IMG/VR virus record: IMGVR_UViG_3300013212_000040
Span: 1 to 37,973 of that record
Strand: one strand, 5' to 3'
Source: a virus
Length of the DNA stretch: 37,973 nucleotides
The notes below the pieces were generated by a model. That model was given only the letters and a program-made list of their open reading frames with translations, was not told the origin of the DNA and searched no databases. The position numbers were made by a program, and so were the translations under genes. Positions 8,201 to 13,611 of this stretch are shown here, piece after piece (the stretch's first letter is position 1; each line of letters begins with the position of its first letter).

Positions 8201-9747
8201 TTGTCGGCGCTCTTGTCGCGGGCACGCTCCTTGGCGGCGGCGATCTGGTCCTCGATCTCCTTGCGGCTTTTGCCAGCGGCGGCGCCAAGGTTCTCGATTC
8301 GCTGGATCTCCAGCGCCAGCTTCGCCTGCTTGTCGAGGCTTTGCTCGGCGAGCTTGTCGAACTCGGTGCGCGCCTGGACAGTCTTCAGGCGCTGCGCGTC
8401 AGCCTCTGCCGTTTTGCGAGCAAGGCGGTCGACCTCCTTGAGCGCGTCGATCTGCTGCTGGTAGCCGGCGGCGCTGGCCAGGGCCTGGTCGCGGAAGAAG
8501 TTGTCCAGCAGGCCGCCGCCGTTCAGGCGCGCGGCGCGGCTCTGCGCGCTTTTCAGCGAGGCTTCCAGGCTGCTGATCGTGTCGGCCCGGCCGATGTTCA
8601 GCAGCTCATCGCCGACACTCTTGATGGCGCCCTTGATGCCGAGCCATGCAGACTCCAGCAGGCCCAGGTTGGCGGCCAGCTGCGGGACTCGCTGCTCCTG
8701 CGCGGCTGCGTAGGCCTCCTGCGCCACCTTGGCGGCCTCGGTCGCCCGGCCCTGCCCTTCCAGCGCCTTGATCTGCTCGTAGAGCGAGACGGTGAGGAAG
8801 TTGGTTGACTCGTTGAGCTTGAGCGATGCCTGCAGCGGAGCCTTGCCAAGTTCGGCGAAGGCCTTCACGGTCTCTTCAACAGCCGGGCCGCCGACGCGCT
8901 CAAGCTGCACAGCTGCCGCTGCGAAGCGGCCCAGGTTCTCGGCGCCGACCTTGCCGGTGGCCGCCAGCTGGTTCAGGGCATCGGCGGCGGCGCCCTGGGT
9001 GATGCCAGAGCCGGCGATGCTGGCCGACACGGCGCTGAGCTGTTGCGCAGTGACGCCGGCCGCGTTGCCGGTCAGGATCAGGGTCTTCTGGAAGGCCTGG
9101 GCCTCTTCGGCGCCCTTGATGTAGGCGAAGCCGAGCCCGGCAACCGCCGCCGCAGCGATGGTGAAGGGGTTGACCAGTCCGAGCACATACCCGCCGAGCG
9201 CCCGAGCGGCAGCACCCGCGCCGCCAAACGAGTCCTTCAGCTGGCCGCCCTGCTGCAGCAGCACCGTCATGGGCGCCTGGCCAGCTTGCAGGCTGGTGAT
9301 GATGTCGGTGAACTGCGCCGGCACCTGGCGCAGCGCCGCCGCCGTCTGGCCGGCGCTCACGCCGATGTTGCCGAGGCTGGCGCGGGCCGCGTTCTGGGCC
9401 GCCTCGGCTCGCTTCAGGTCTTCAATGTAGGGCTTCAGGGCGTCGGCCGTGCCGCGCTGCTTGGCGATGCTCTCGAAGTAGGCAGCCGTCCCCCGGCCGC
9501 CGGCCTCTGCTGCCGCGGTCGCGCGCTGGATGGCCTGGGCCATCCTGCCGACTTCGCGCTCGACCTTGCCCGACGCCTTCTCCGCGCCGTCGCCGATCTT
9601 CTCGACGCCGGCCCCGGCCTTCGCGCCCTCGCGCTCTGCGGCCTTGCTCAGGTCACCCAGCGCAGTCTTGGCCTGCTCAACACCCGCACGAACGCCAGAG
9701 GCGTCCGCGGTGATCTTGAGCTCTGCCTCGCGGGAGTTCTCGGCCAT
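5197..9747 (-). CDS. Tail length tape measure protein
   Basis: This 1516-aa protein is the largest in the window. It has long Ala/Gln/Glu-rich helical regions, a lambda-type tape-measure segment near residues 135-235 (AAALRQVPAQFTDIITSLQ, then GYVLGLVNPFTIAAAAVAGL) with a possible membrane segment, and a lambda gpH C-terminal-like segment around 700-745 (FFDTLWKGIVNTFKTTTLKL). The protein sets siphovirus tail length and enters the cell envelope during DNA ejection. At about 1.5 angstrom per residue, the family rule of thumb, the tail would be roughly 0.2 micrometre long. It follows the chaperone pair, as in lambda. Confidence 0.93.
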   Translation of the reverse strand: MAENSREAELKITADASGVRAGVEQAKTALGDLSKAAEREGAKAGAGVEKIGDGAEKASGKVEREVGRMAQAIQRATAAAEAGGRGTAAYFESIAKQRGTADALKPYIEDLKRAEAAQNAARASLGNIGVSAGQTAAALRQVPAQFTDIITSLQAGQAPMTVLLQQGGQLKDSFGGAGAAARALGGYVLGLVNPFTIAAAAVAGLGFAYIKGAEEAQAFQKTLILTGNAAGVTAQQLSAVSASIAGSGITQGAAADALNQLAATGKVGAENLGRFAAAAVQLERVGGPAVEETVKAFAELGKAPLQASLKLNESTNFLTVSLYEQIKALEGQGRATEAAKVAQEAYAAAQEQRVPQLAANLGLLESAWLGIKGAIKSVGDELLNIGRADTISSLEASLKSAQSRAARLNGGGLLDNFFRDQALASAAGYQQQIDALKEVDRLARKTAEADAQRLKTVQARTEFDKLAEQSLDKQAKLALEIQRIENLGAAAGKSRKEIEDQIAAAKERARDKSADNAALRAREQEAALLERLAGLSGTYVQDLQRLEAVRKRTNMSEAEYVELVKELIAKQPFAVKLAKEQADAAKQVADAQQRGNEIYEKTLDALKQSGDAVAKQVQKLRDEEEALGVSAALNVSLAQAIELVTIKRLEEQRARAVATNDQAAADAIQREINARKELATLIGNKEARDTAKKAAEETARDWQRISDQIGQGLTDSLFRAFEAGRGFFDTLWKGIVNTFKTTTLKLIIQGADGKSGIVGSALSSIGVPGFSNAAGGAQGNLGSLSLFSNTGLGSAFSGGSSLLASIGGAAGIANSVYQLSQGKYGAAAGSALGTYLGGPIGAALGSAIGGAIDKAFGSVGANQSGASYLSNGTTGQAVNNGMFGLDRAWGDSIGKYFSQGVQDALKASTSTGASLLNAISTAFGGQGGYQVGAFFASDNTRASQGNRSVLGPNGQILSSFSGSGLDKDPTKGLQQLTTALAGDVRSALQQIDIPGWAKAELQQLTGDVSFEQLSSVVQNILATKDAFNSLGAAMPQLKNLTDSAVEGLLKAFSGIDNLKTAASSYYDNFYSDAEKTAAATASLSKELEALGLSVPSSRDAYRALVEAQDLSTASGQAAYAQLLKLAPAFAALVPAVASAGDAAAQAAADMEAAAAKMAEAGRRVLADLAAQQGDLQVELLRAQGKAEEAAALERQQALAKLTEGLSTADAAAATAAYDLVQGLKAQIQATNDAKSAAEQAAQAAQAAAQAEAQRVAAIADQRAGLITRLLQAQGDTAGLRAQELAGLDESNRALLERIYAIEDEKAAQAAAAQAAQEAAQAAQQLRQAWQSVTDSIFGEVARIRGLVNGTSPQSLANAQSQFAITTAQARAGDQEAAKLLPGLSQTLLQLAEAGAASLLDLQRIRAQVAASLEQTGAGLATRFGLSLPKFATGTNYVPRDMAAIVHEGEAIVPRAYNPAASGGTGQVSNSEVVNVLRELLDAIKAGDLSSVKLQTEANRLLRKWDGEGLPETRVTA

Positions 9748-9761
9748 GGGTTGGGGTTCTT

Positions 9762-10031
9762 TCAGTCGGCGGCGTTCAGCCGGATCTGGTCAAGCGCGGC
9801 GCCTTCACAGGCGCGCACAAGGTCGAAGGTCTCGCGCCACTCTTCGGCGCTCAGCTGCTCCATGTCGAGCAGCTTCATCAGGGGGACGTAGTCGAGACCG
9901 GTAGGCCCGTTCATGCCCATGCGCCACTGCGTGGCCACACTGCAGAAGAGACGCCAGGCGGTCCAGTTTTCCGGCCAGATCTCGACCTCGTCGAGGCCAT
10001 AGTCGGCAGCGGAGAACAACTCGCCGACCAC
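9762..10031 (-). CDS. DUF1799-like tail assembly chaperone part (lambda gpT-like)
   Basis: This reading frame gives 89 aa from a GTG at 10031 (VGELFSAADYGLDEVE, ending RLNAAD). It resembles DUF1799 proteins, which occupy the gpT position next to tape-measure genes. It is probably made mainly as the C-terminal part of a 228-aa fusion. A -1 shift at the GGGAAAC heptamer at 10085-10079 joins the 123 codons of the upstream chaperone gene to 105 codons reading LTQAARAAYLRERSGG and then this frame. Independent initiation at the GTG is not supported by a clear ribosome binding site. In lambda the gpGT fusion recruits tail tube subunits to the tape measure. Confidence 0.85.
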   Translation of the reverse strand: MVGELFSAADYGLDEVEIWPENWTAWRLFCSVATQWRMGMNGPTGLDYVPLMKLLDMEQLSAEEWRETFDLVRACEGAALDQIRLNAAD

Positions 10032-10040
10032 GCCGCCAGA

Positions 10041-10085
10041 CCGCTCGCGTAGGTAGGCGGCGCGAGCGGCCTGCGTCAGTTTCCC
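10041..10085 (-). promoter_or_regulatory. Programmed -1 frameshift signal
   Basis: On the minus strand the last sense codons of the gpG-like gene are CTG GGA AAC followed by TGA, forming the slippery heptamer G GGA AAC in the correct phase (10085-10079). A 9-nt spacer (TGACGCAGG, 10078-10070) is followed by a perfect 9-bp stem, CCGCTCGCG (10069-10061) with CGCGAGCGG (10049-10041), around an 11-nt loop. The -1 frame after the heptamer is open straight into the DUF1799-like frame. Heptamer, spacer and stimulating stem are the three standard parts of such a signal; lambda uses the close relative GGGAAAG at the same point. Confidence 0.93.
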
Positions 10086-10447
10086 AGGCGTCCCTCGGTG
10101 ACGGCGGCGCTGTAGGCCTCCATCAGGGCTTTGGCCGCGGCGGGCAGTTCGTCGGCCAGCTGTGCCGCGCTCTCGGGCGTCAGCTTCTCGTCGAGGTTCC
10201 AGCTTTCCAGCACGTCGGCCAGATAGGCGCCGTTCTTGTCGACGCTGGCGGCCATGACGCCGGCCAGGTCCATCTGTCCCGCCGGCTCGTCCACCTTGAA
10301 GGTGTCGCGCAGGAACTCGCCGAACTGCTTGCGGCTGCGGTACTTGAAGACGGCCTCGATGACGCCCTCGGTGCCGTTTGGCATCGGGAAGCGAACGGTG
10401 ACAGGAGCGAACGTCTTGGGCGGCTTGCCCAGGGTGATCTTGGTCAT
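10076..10447 (-). CDS. Tail assembly chaperone, lambda gpG-like
   Basis: This 123-aa protein begins MTKITLGKPPKTFAPVTVRF and contains an AVFKYRSRKQFGEFLRD segment seen in tail assembly chaperones. It ends TEGRLGN at a TGA that sits directly behind the frameshift heptamer. It would bind the tape measure during tail assembly together with its frameshifted, longer form. AAGGA precedes the ATG at 10447. In lambda order the tail tube gene would be directly upstream; here an HNH endonuclease gene lies between them. Confidence 0.88.
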   Translation of the reverse strand: MTKITLGKPPKTFAPVTVRFPMPNGTEGVIEAVFKYRSRKQFGEFLRDTFKVDEPAGQMDLAGVMAASVDKNGAYLADVLESWNLDEKLTPESAAQLADELPAAAKALMEAYSAAVTEGRLGN

Positions 10448-10464
10448 GGTGTTGGTCCTTCGAA

Positions 10465-10938
10465 TCAGATGGTGCAGCCGGGGTGCAGCACCCTCTTGGC
10501 TGCGAGATAGGCTTGGTAGGCCGTTGCCGGGTCTTGGAACGAGCCGAGGTAGTGGGTCACTCGGTTGGCCTTGATGACCGCGCGGTAGGCACGGTCCTTC
10601 TTGTTCCAGTGCACACCTAGATAGCCGCTCTTGTTGTTTGACTTCGGCCCCTTGCGGTTCTGGCCATTGATCGCGTTTGAGACCTGGCGAAGGTTCTCGA
10701 TGCGGTTGTCAGAGCGGAAGCCGTTGATGTGATCAATCTGTTCCGATGGCCACTCTCCGTGGAAGTGAAGCCAGGCCAAGCGATGGGCACGATAGGCACG
10801 GCCATCGATCCTGATGCGGATGTAGCCGTTCTCCATGTAGGGCGTTCCAACCCTTCTGGAAAGCCTTTGCAGCAGGCCCGTTGTGGGGTCGTACCCGACC
10901 AGCGAACGAAGCTCGTCCGCCGTGAGCGTTGAGTTCAT
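10465..10938 (-). CDS. HNH homing endonuclease with AP2-like domain (copy 1)
   Basis: This 157-aa protein has an N-terminal YDPTTGLLQRL module, an HNH core (HRLAWLHFHG, then IDHINGFRSDNRIENLRQVS and an Asn/Lys segment), and a C-terminal AP2-type DNA-binding part (GYLGVHWNKKDRAYRAVI, LGSFQDPATAYQAYLAAK). Such stand-alone endonucleases cut a specific DNA site and spread by repair; they have no role in virion assembly. It is inserted between the tail tube gene and the chaperone gene, a place where lambda has nothing. Two relatives occur at 21347 and 22971. Only a weak ribosome binding site is seen. Confidence 0.9.
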   Translation of the reverse strand: MNSTLTADELRSLVGYDPTTGLLQRLSRRVGTPYMENGYIRIRIDGRAYRAHRLAWLHFHGEWPSEQIDHINGFRSDNRIENLRQVSNAINGQNRKGPKSNNKSGYLGVHWNKKDRAYRAVIKANRVTHYLGSFQDPATAYQAYLAAKRVLHPGCTI

Positions 10939-10947
10939 GTTGATCTT

Positions 10948-10991
10948 TCGCGCGGAGGGAAGCCCGTGCCCGACTGCGCCTCTCCGCGCGA
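10948..10991 (-). repeat. Inverted repeat upstream of the HNH gene
   Basis: A perfect 10-bp inverted repeat, TCGCGCGGAG (10948-10957) with CTCCGCGCGA (10982-10991), would form a hairpin in the minus-strand transcript ending about nine bases before the HNH start codon. It lies in the 106-bp gap between the tail tube stop and the HNH gene. It could limit translation of the endonuclease or protect the tube mRNA; both are inference. Confidence 0.6.
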
Positions 10992-11044
10992 GAGGAGAGA
11001 ACGCAGCCGGGTCGGTGCATGGGGTGCGCCGTCAGGCGCGGGGA

Positions 11045-11704
11045 TCAGCTGGCGTACCGGGTCAGCACGTTCAGGCCGTTGAACTGGGCCGAGACGGTGT
11101 TGATCTGGCCGTCGTTCATCTGCACGGCTTCGTTGAGCGCAACCGTGCAGGGAACCAGGTTGACCTGACCGCTGCGCGTCACGATGCGCAGGATGGTGTT
11201 GGTCTGCACCTGGGTCAGCGTGCGCATGGCGGTGTAGCCGGCAGAGCCGATGGAATCAGCGTCGAGCGTGAGCTGGTAGCTGTTGGGGTTGAAGCCATCG
11301 TTGATCTGGTAGCGCACGTCGCTGTCCAGGAACTTGTAGTCGACGGTCACCGGATCACCACCCGAGGACGAAATCGCCGTCACGCTGCCGATGGTCTGGA
11401 ACGTGTTGACGCGCGCAAGGGTGCCGCCACCAGCGCCAGTCGGGAAAAAGTTCGTGTTGGTGGTGTCGACGCCTTCCAGCGTGACACTGGTATTTGCGAC
11501 CACAGCCTTGAGGCGCGCGGCCCGCAGGTTGAGGCGTCCCCAACCGCTGGTAACCAGCACGATGTCGTTGACACTCAGGCCGGCGGTCGACGCCATCGGC
11601 AGCACAGCCTCGGAAGCATTGCTGCCGCCGTTGGTGGTGAAGGGAAGCGCGGAGGCCAGGACAGAGGCGATGGAAACGGTCGTTCCGGTTGGTACTTGAG
11701 CCAT
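11045..11704 (-). CDS. Major tail tube protein
   Basis: This 219-aa protein has the composition of a tail tube subunit: beta-rich, few charged residues, many Thr, Ser, Val and Asn. Segments include GLSVNDIVLVTSGWGRLN near residue 43 and a C-terminal QMNDGQINTVSAQFNGLNVL. It polymerises around the tape measure to form the tail shaft. Its position, after the tail terminator and before the gpG/gpGT pair, is that of lambda gpV. Two tandem hairpin-plus-T-run structures lie directly upstream, which is unusual inside a late operon. Confidence 0.83.
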   Translation of the reverse strand: MAQVPTGTTVSIASVLASALPFTTNGGSNASEAVLPMASTAGLSVNDIVLVTSGWGRLNLRAARLKAVVANTSVTLEGVDTTNTNFFPTGAGGGTLARVNTFQTIGSVTAISSSGGDPVTVDYKFLDSDVRYQINDGFNPNSYQLTLDADSIGSAGYTAMRTLTQVQTNTILRIVTRSGQVNLVPCTVALNEAVQMNDGQINTVSAQFNGLNVLTRYAS

Positions 11705-11725
11705 GGTGAGGGCCTTTCAGAAGTG

Positions 11726-11746
11726 AAAAAGCCCGCGTCAGCGGGC
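11726..11746 (-). terminator. Intrinsic terminator-like hairpin before the tail tube gene
   Basis: On the minus strand a 6-bp stem GCCCGC/GCGGGC with loop TGAC is followed directly by TTTTT (11730-11726). It is the second of two such hairpins in the gap 11705-11831. Confidence 0.7.
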
Positions 11747-11772
11747 CGGGTTGATTGCCCTCAGCGGGGCGT

Positions 11773-11805
11773 AAAAAAGCCCGCCGCGGTCTCCCGGGGC
11801 GGGCT
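11773..11805 (-). terminator. Intrinsic terminator after the tail terminator gene
   Basis: On the minus strand AGCCCGCC (11805-11798) pairs perfectly with GGCGGGCT (11785-11778) and is followed by a run of six T. The same arm sequence recurs at 21887-21916 and 22853-22880. Essential tail genes lie downstream, so late transcription must read through it. Confidence 0.8.
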
Positions 11806-11831
11806 ATGGGGTCAGGCCTTGCGGGCCGGTG

Positions 11832-12188
11832 TCAGGTTCGTGCGGCCCAGATAGAGAAGTCCTGGATGCAGCCGCGGCGGTCGCCGTCGTCGTCCAGGTC
11901 TCCAATGGGCTCGGAATCGGGCTGCGCCGTGAAGGCAGAGGCTGCACACAGCGCCTCTTCGATCTGGCGGCACAGGCTCAGCGCCTCGGCGCGCGTGGCG
12001 GCCCAGGTGTTGATTTGGACCATCGTGTGCCGCTTGTCGGCCGCGGCGTTGTCGAGGTAGCGCCAGGGCGTGCCGCCGATGTGCTGGAAGGTCACGTAGG
12101 GCAGCGCGGTCTCGTAGGGCGCCACGTCGGGGAAGACGCGCGGACACAGCGTCTTCAGCAGCGTGACGAGGTTGGATTCCATGCTCAC
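11832..12188 (-). CDS. Tail terminator / completion protein, DUF3168 (gpU-like)
   Basis: This 118-aa protein resembles DUF3168 tail-completion proteins: LVTLLKTLCPRVFPDVAP near the start, PYVTFQHIGGTPWRYLD in the middle, and VQINTWAATRAEALSLCRQI. Such proteins cap the tail tube and join it to the head. The GTG at 12188 overlaps the stop of the upstream gene (GTGA) and has AAGGGG at good spacing; an ATG two codons later is an alternative. It is followed by two terminator-like hairpins. Confidence 0.83.
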   Translation of the reverse strand: MSMESNLVTLLKTLCPRVFPDVAPYETALPYVTFQHIGGTPWRYLDNAAADKRHTMVQINTWAATRAEALSLCRQIEEALCAASAFTAQPDSEPIGDLDDDGDRRGCIQDFSIWAART

Positions 12189-12724
12189 TTAATCAGCCCC
12201 TTGGCCTTGAGCTCGGCGAAGAACCGCTCGGCCACCGCCCTCTGCGCCGCCGGCAGCTTCGACGCGGCAGAGCGGATGAAGGCGCGGGCCGGCACCTGGC
12301 GCGGGCCGCCCTTGCGCGGCACGTAGTAGGCGTCCTTCACGGCCTGGGTCGCGCGGCGCTTCGGCTTCGGCTTGCCCTGCATCTCGGGGCGCACCATCGG
12401 GAAGATGCGGCCGCGGGCGTCCCGGGCGAGCTCGTAGCGCTGCATGAAGCCGAATTCGATCATCCAGCCGTGCGGCGCCTTCTTGCGGCTCCAGCTGATG
12501 CGGTATGAGGACAGGTCAGCGCGAGACTCGTTCTCGATGAACTTCTGAAAGATGGCCCGATCCAGATTGCCGCTCACCTTACGGATGCGCGATACGTTGG
12601 CCTTGACCTGGTCGTACAGCACCTGTGCTCCAGCCTGGGCGGCAGGCCGCACCGCCTCCAGCGCAGATGCCTCAAGCTCATCAAAGCCCAGCGACTTGAT
12701 GTCGAGCGTGATGGACATGCTCAC
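12185..12724 (-). CDS. HK97 gp10-like head-tail joining protein
   Basis: This 179-aa protein has an N-terminal helix-rich part (FDELEASALEAVRPAAQAGA) typical of the HK97 gp10 family, then basic segments (PKPKRRATQAVKDAYY) and RQVPARAFIRSAASKLP, the conserved arginine/proline stretch before the C-terminal helix. It acts in the neck or at the tail top. The GTG start at 12724 overlaps the stop of the head closure gene, with GAGGTGG upstream. Order with its neighbours (gp6-like, head closure, gp10-like, DUF3168) is the standard connector module. Confidence 0.8.
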   Translation of the reverse strand: MSMSITLDIKSLGFDELEASALEAVRPAAQAGAQVLYDQVKANVSRIRKVSGNLDRAIFQKFIENESRADLSSYRISWSRKKAPHGWMIEFGFMQRYELARDARGRIFPMVRPEMQGKPKPKRRATQAVKDAYYVPRKGGPRQVPARAFIRSAASKLPAAQRAVAERFFAELKAKGLIK

Positions 12725-13029
12725 CGCGCCACCTCACAGACCAAGTACATGTCGAGCCGGTTCTCCTCGTCGGGCAGCACCGCCTTGATGTCGTAGACCG
12801 TGGAGCCGTGCAGGGCCTGCATGCCCTCCTTGATGTCGTCGCGCTTGCTGACGCTGAGCGAGGCGCGCACGGTGCTGGTGAGCGCGTCGGCCTTGATCGC
12901 CGCGGCGCCGCTCAGATGCCGGATGCTTGCCCACAGCGTGGCAACCGTCGCCCAGGTCTGCAGAGGCTGGCCGAGCTCGTCCGACCCGTCAACGCGCTGC
13001 CGGATGGTGATGCGGGAGTTGCGCGCCAT
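12721..13029 (-). CDS. Head closure / head-tail adaptor protein
   Basis: This 102-aa protein begins MARNSRITIRQRVDGSDELG and continues with QTWATVATLWASIRHLSG and LHGSTVYDIKAVLPDEENRL. It matches the small SPP1 gp16-like joining family, in which RITIRQR, a Trp-containing WA.I, and a final beta pair are typical. It seals the portal after packaging and receives the tail. The ATG at 13029 lies two bases after the stop of the gp6-like gene. A longer reading upstream is a shadow of the gp6-like gene. Confidence 0.82.
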   Translation of the reverse strand: MARNSRITIRQRVDGSDELGQPLQTWATVATLWASIRHLSGAAAIKADALTSTVRASLSVSKRDDIKEGMQALHGSTVYDIKAVLPDEENRLDMYLVCEVAR

Positions 13030-13031
13030 GA

Positions 13032-13589
13032 TCAGCCGTAGAGGCGCTGCCCGTCGAGCAGGCGCTCCCAGAGAGGGGAGATTTCCAGGGCCTTGGTCGA
13101 CGCTGCGTCTGGGTTGTTCACCCAGGCGGACACGGCGGCCTTGATGAAGAGCTTCACCGACTCGTCGACCTGTGCCGCACTGCTGGGGCCGGCCGTCAGG
13201 TCGATGCGCACGCGCGGCCCAGCTGCCACCTGTGGCAGCGTGGGCCAAGACGTGCCGAGGGCAGGCGCCAGGACCGTGCCGGCGCCTTCGGCTGCGAACA
13301 CGTAGGCCGAACCTGCAAGGTTTGCCCAGGCTGCGCCGTTCCAGTACGTGACAGCACAGGCGGTGGCCCCGTAGACCGGCAGCACGTCCTCCACATCCGG
13401 CCAGTCGGCCAGCTCAGTGCGCCACGCCTGGAGCCGGTAGAGGCGCCCGGTGATCTGCTCGGCCTGCTCGCGCGCGGACGTGATCAGGCCGCTGATGAGG
13501 GCGTCAAGGTCGCTGATGTCGACCCGGGCCGCCAGCTTGGCCTCGGCCAGGGTGACGGGCTCGTCGCCAGAGGTGGAGAGGCGTTGCAT
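13032..13589 (-). CDS. Head-tail connector protein, HK97 gp6-like
   Basis: This 185-aa protein begins with a helical EPVTLAEAKLAARVDISDLDA segment followed by LISGLITSAREQAEQITGR, the hallmark of gp6-like connectors that bind under the portal. A central beta region (AVTYWNGAAWANLAGSAYVF) and a C-terminal helical part (VDESVKLFIKAAVSAWVNNP) follow. It forms a ring between the portal and the head closure protein. Its neighbour on the capsid side is the beta-helix spike, which is not part of the usual module. Confidence 0.83.
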   Translation of the reverse strand: MQRLSTSGDEPVTLAEAKLAARVDISDLDALISGLITSAREQAEQITGRLYRLQAWRTELADWPDVEDVLPVYGATACAVTYWNGAAWANLAGSAYVFAAEGAGTVLAPALGTSWPTLPQVAAGPRVRIDLTAGPSSAAQVDESVKLFIKAAVSAWVNNPDAASTKALEISPLWERLLDGQRLYG

Positions 13590-13611
13590 GGTTACCGGCA
13601 GGGGATGGGAA

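Noticed and set aside
10465-10938. Group I intron carrying the HNH gene
   Set aside because: The genes on both sides are complete and not split, so the HNH genes are stand-alone insertions; no intron is needed to explain them. The same holds for copies 2 and 3.
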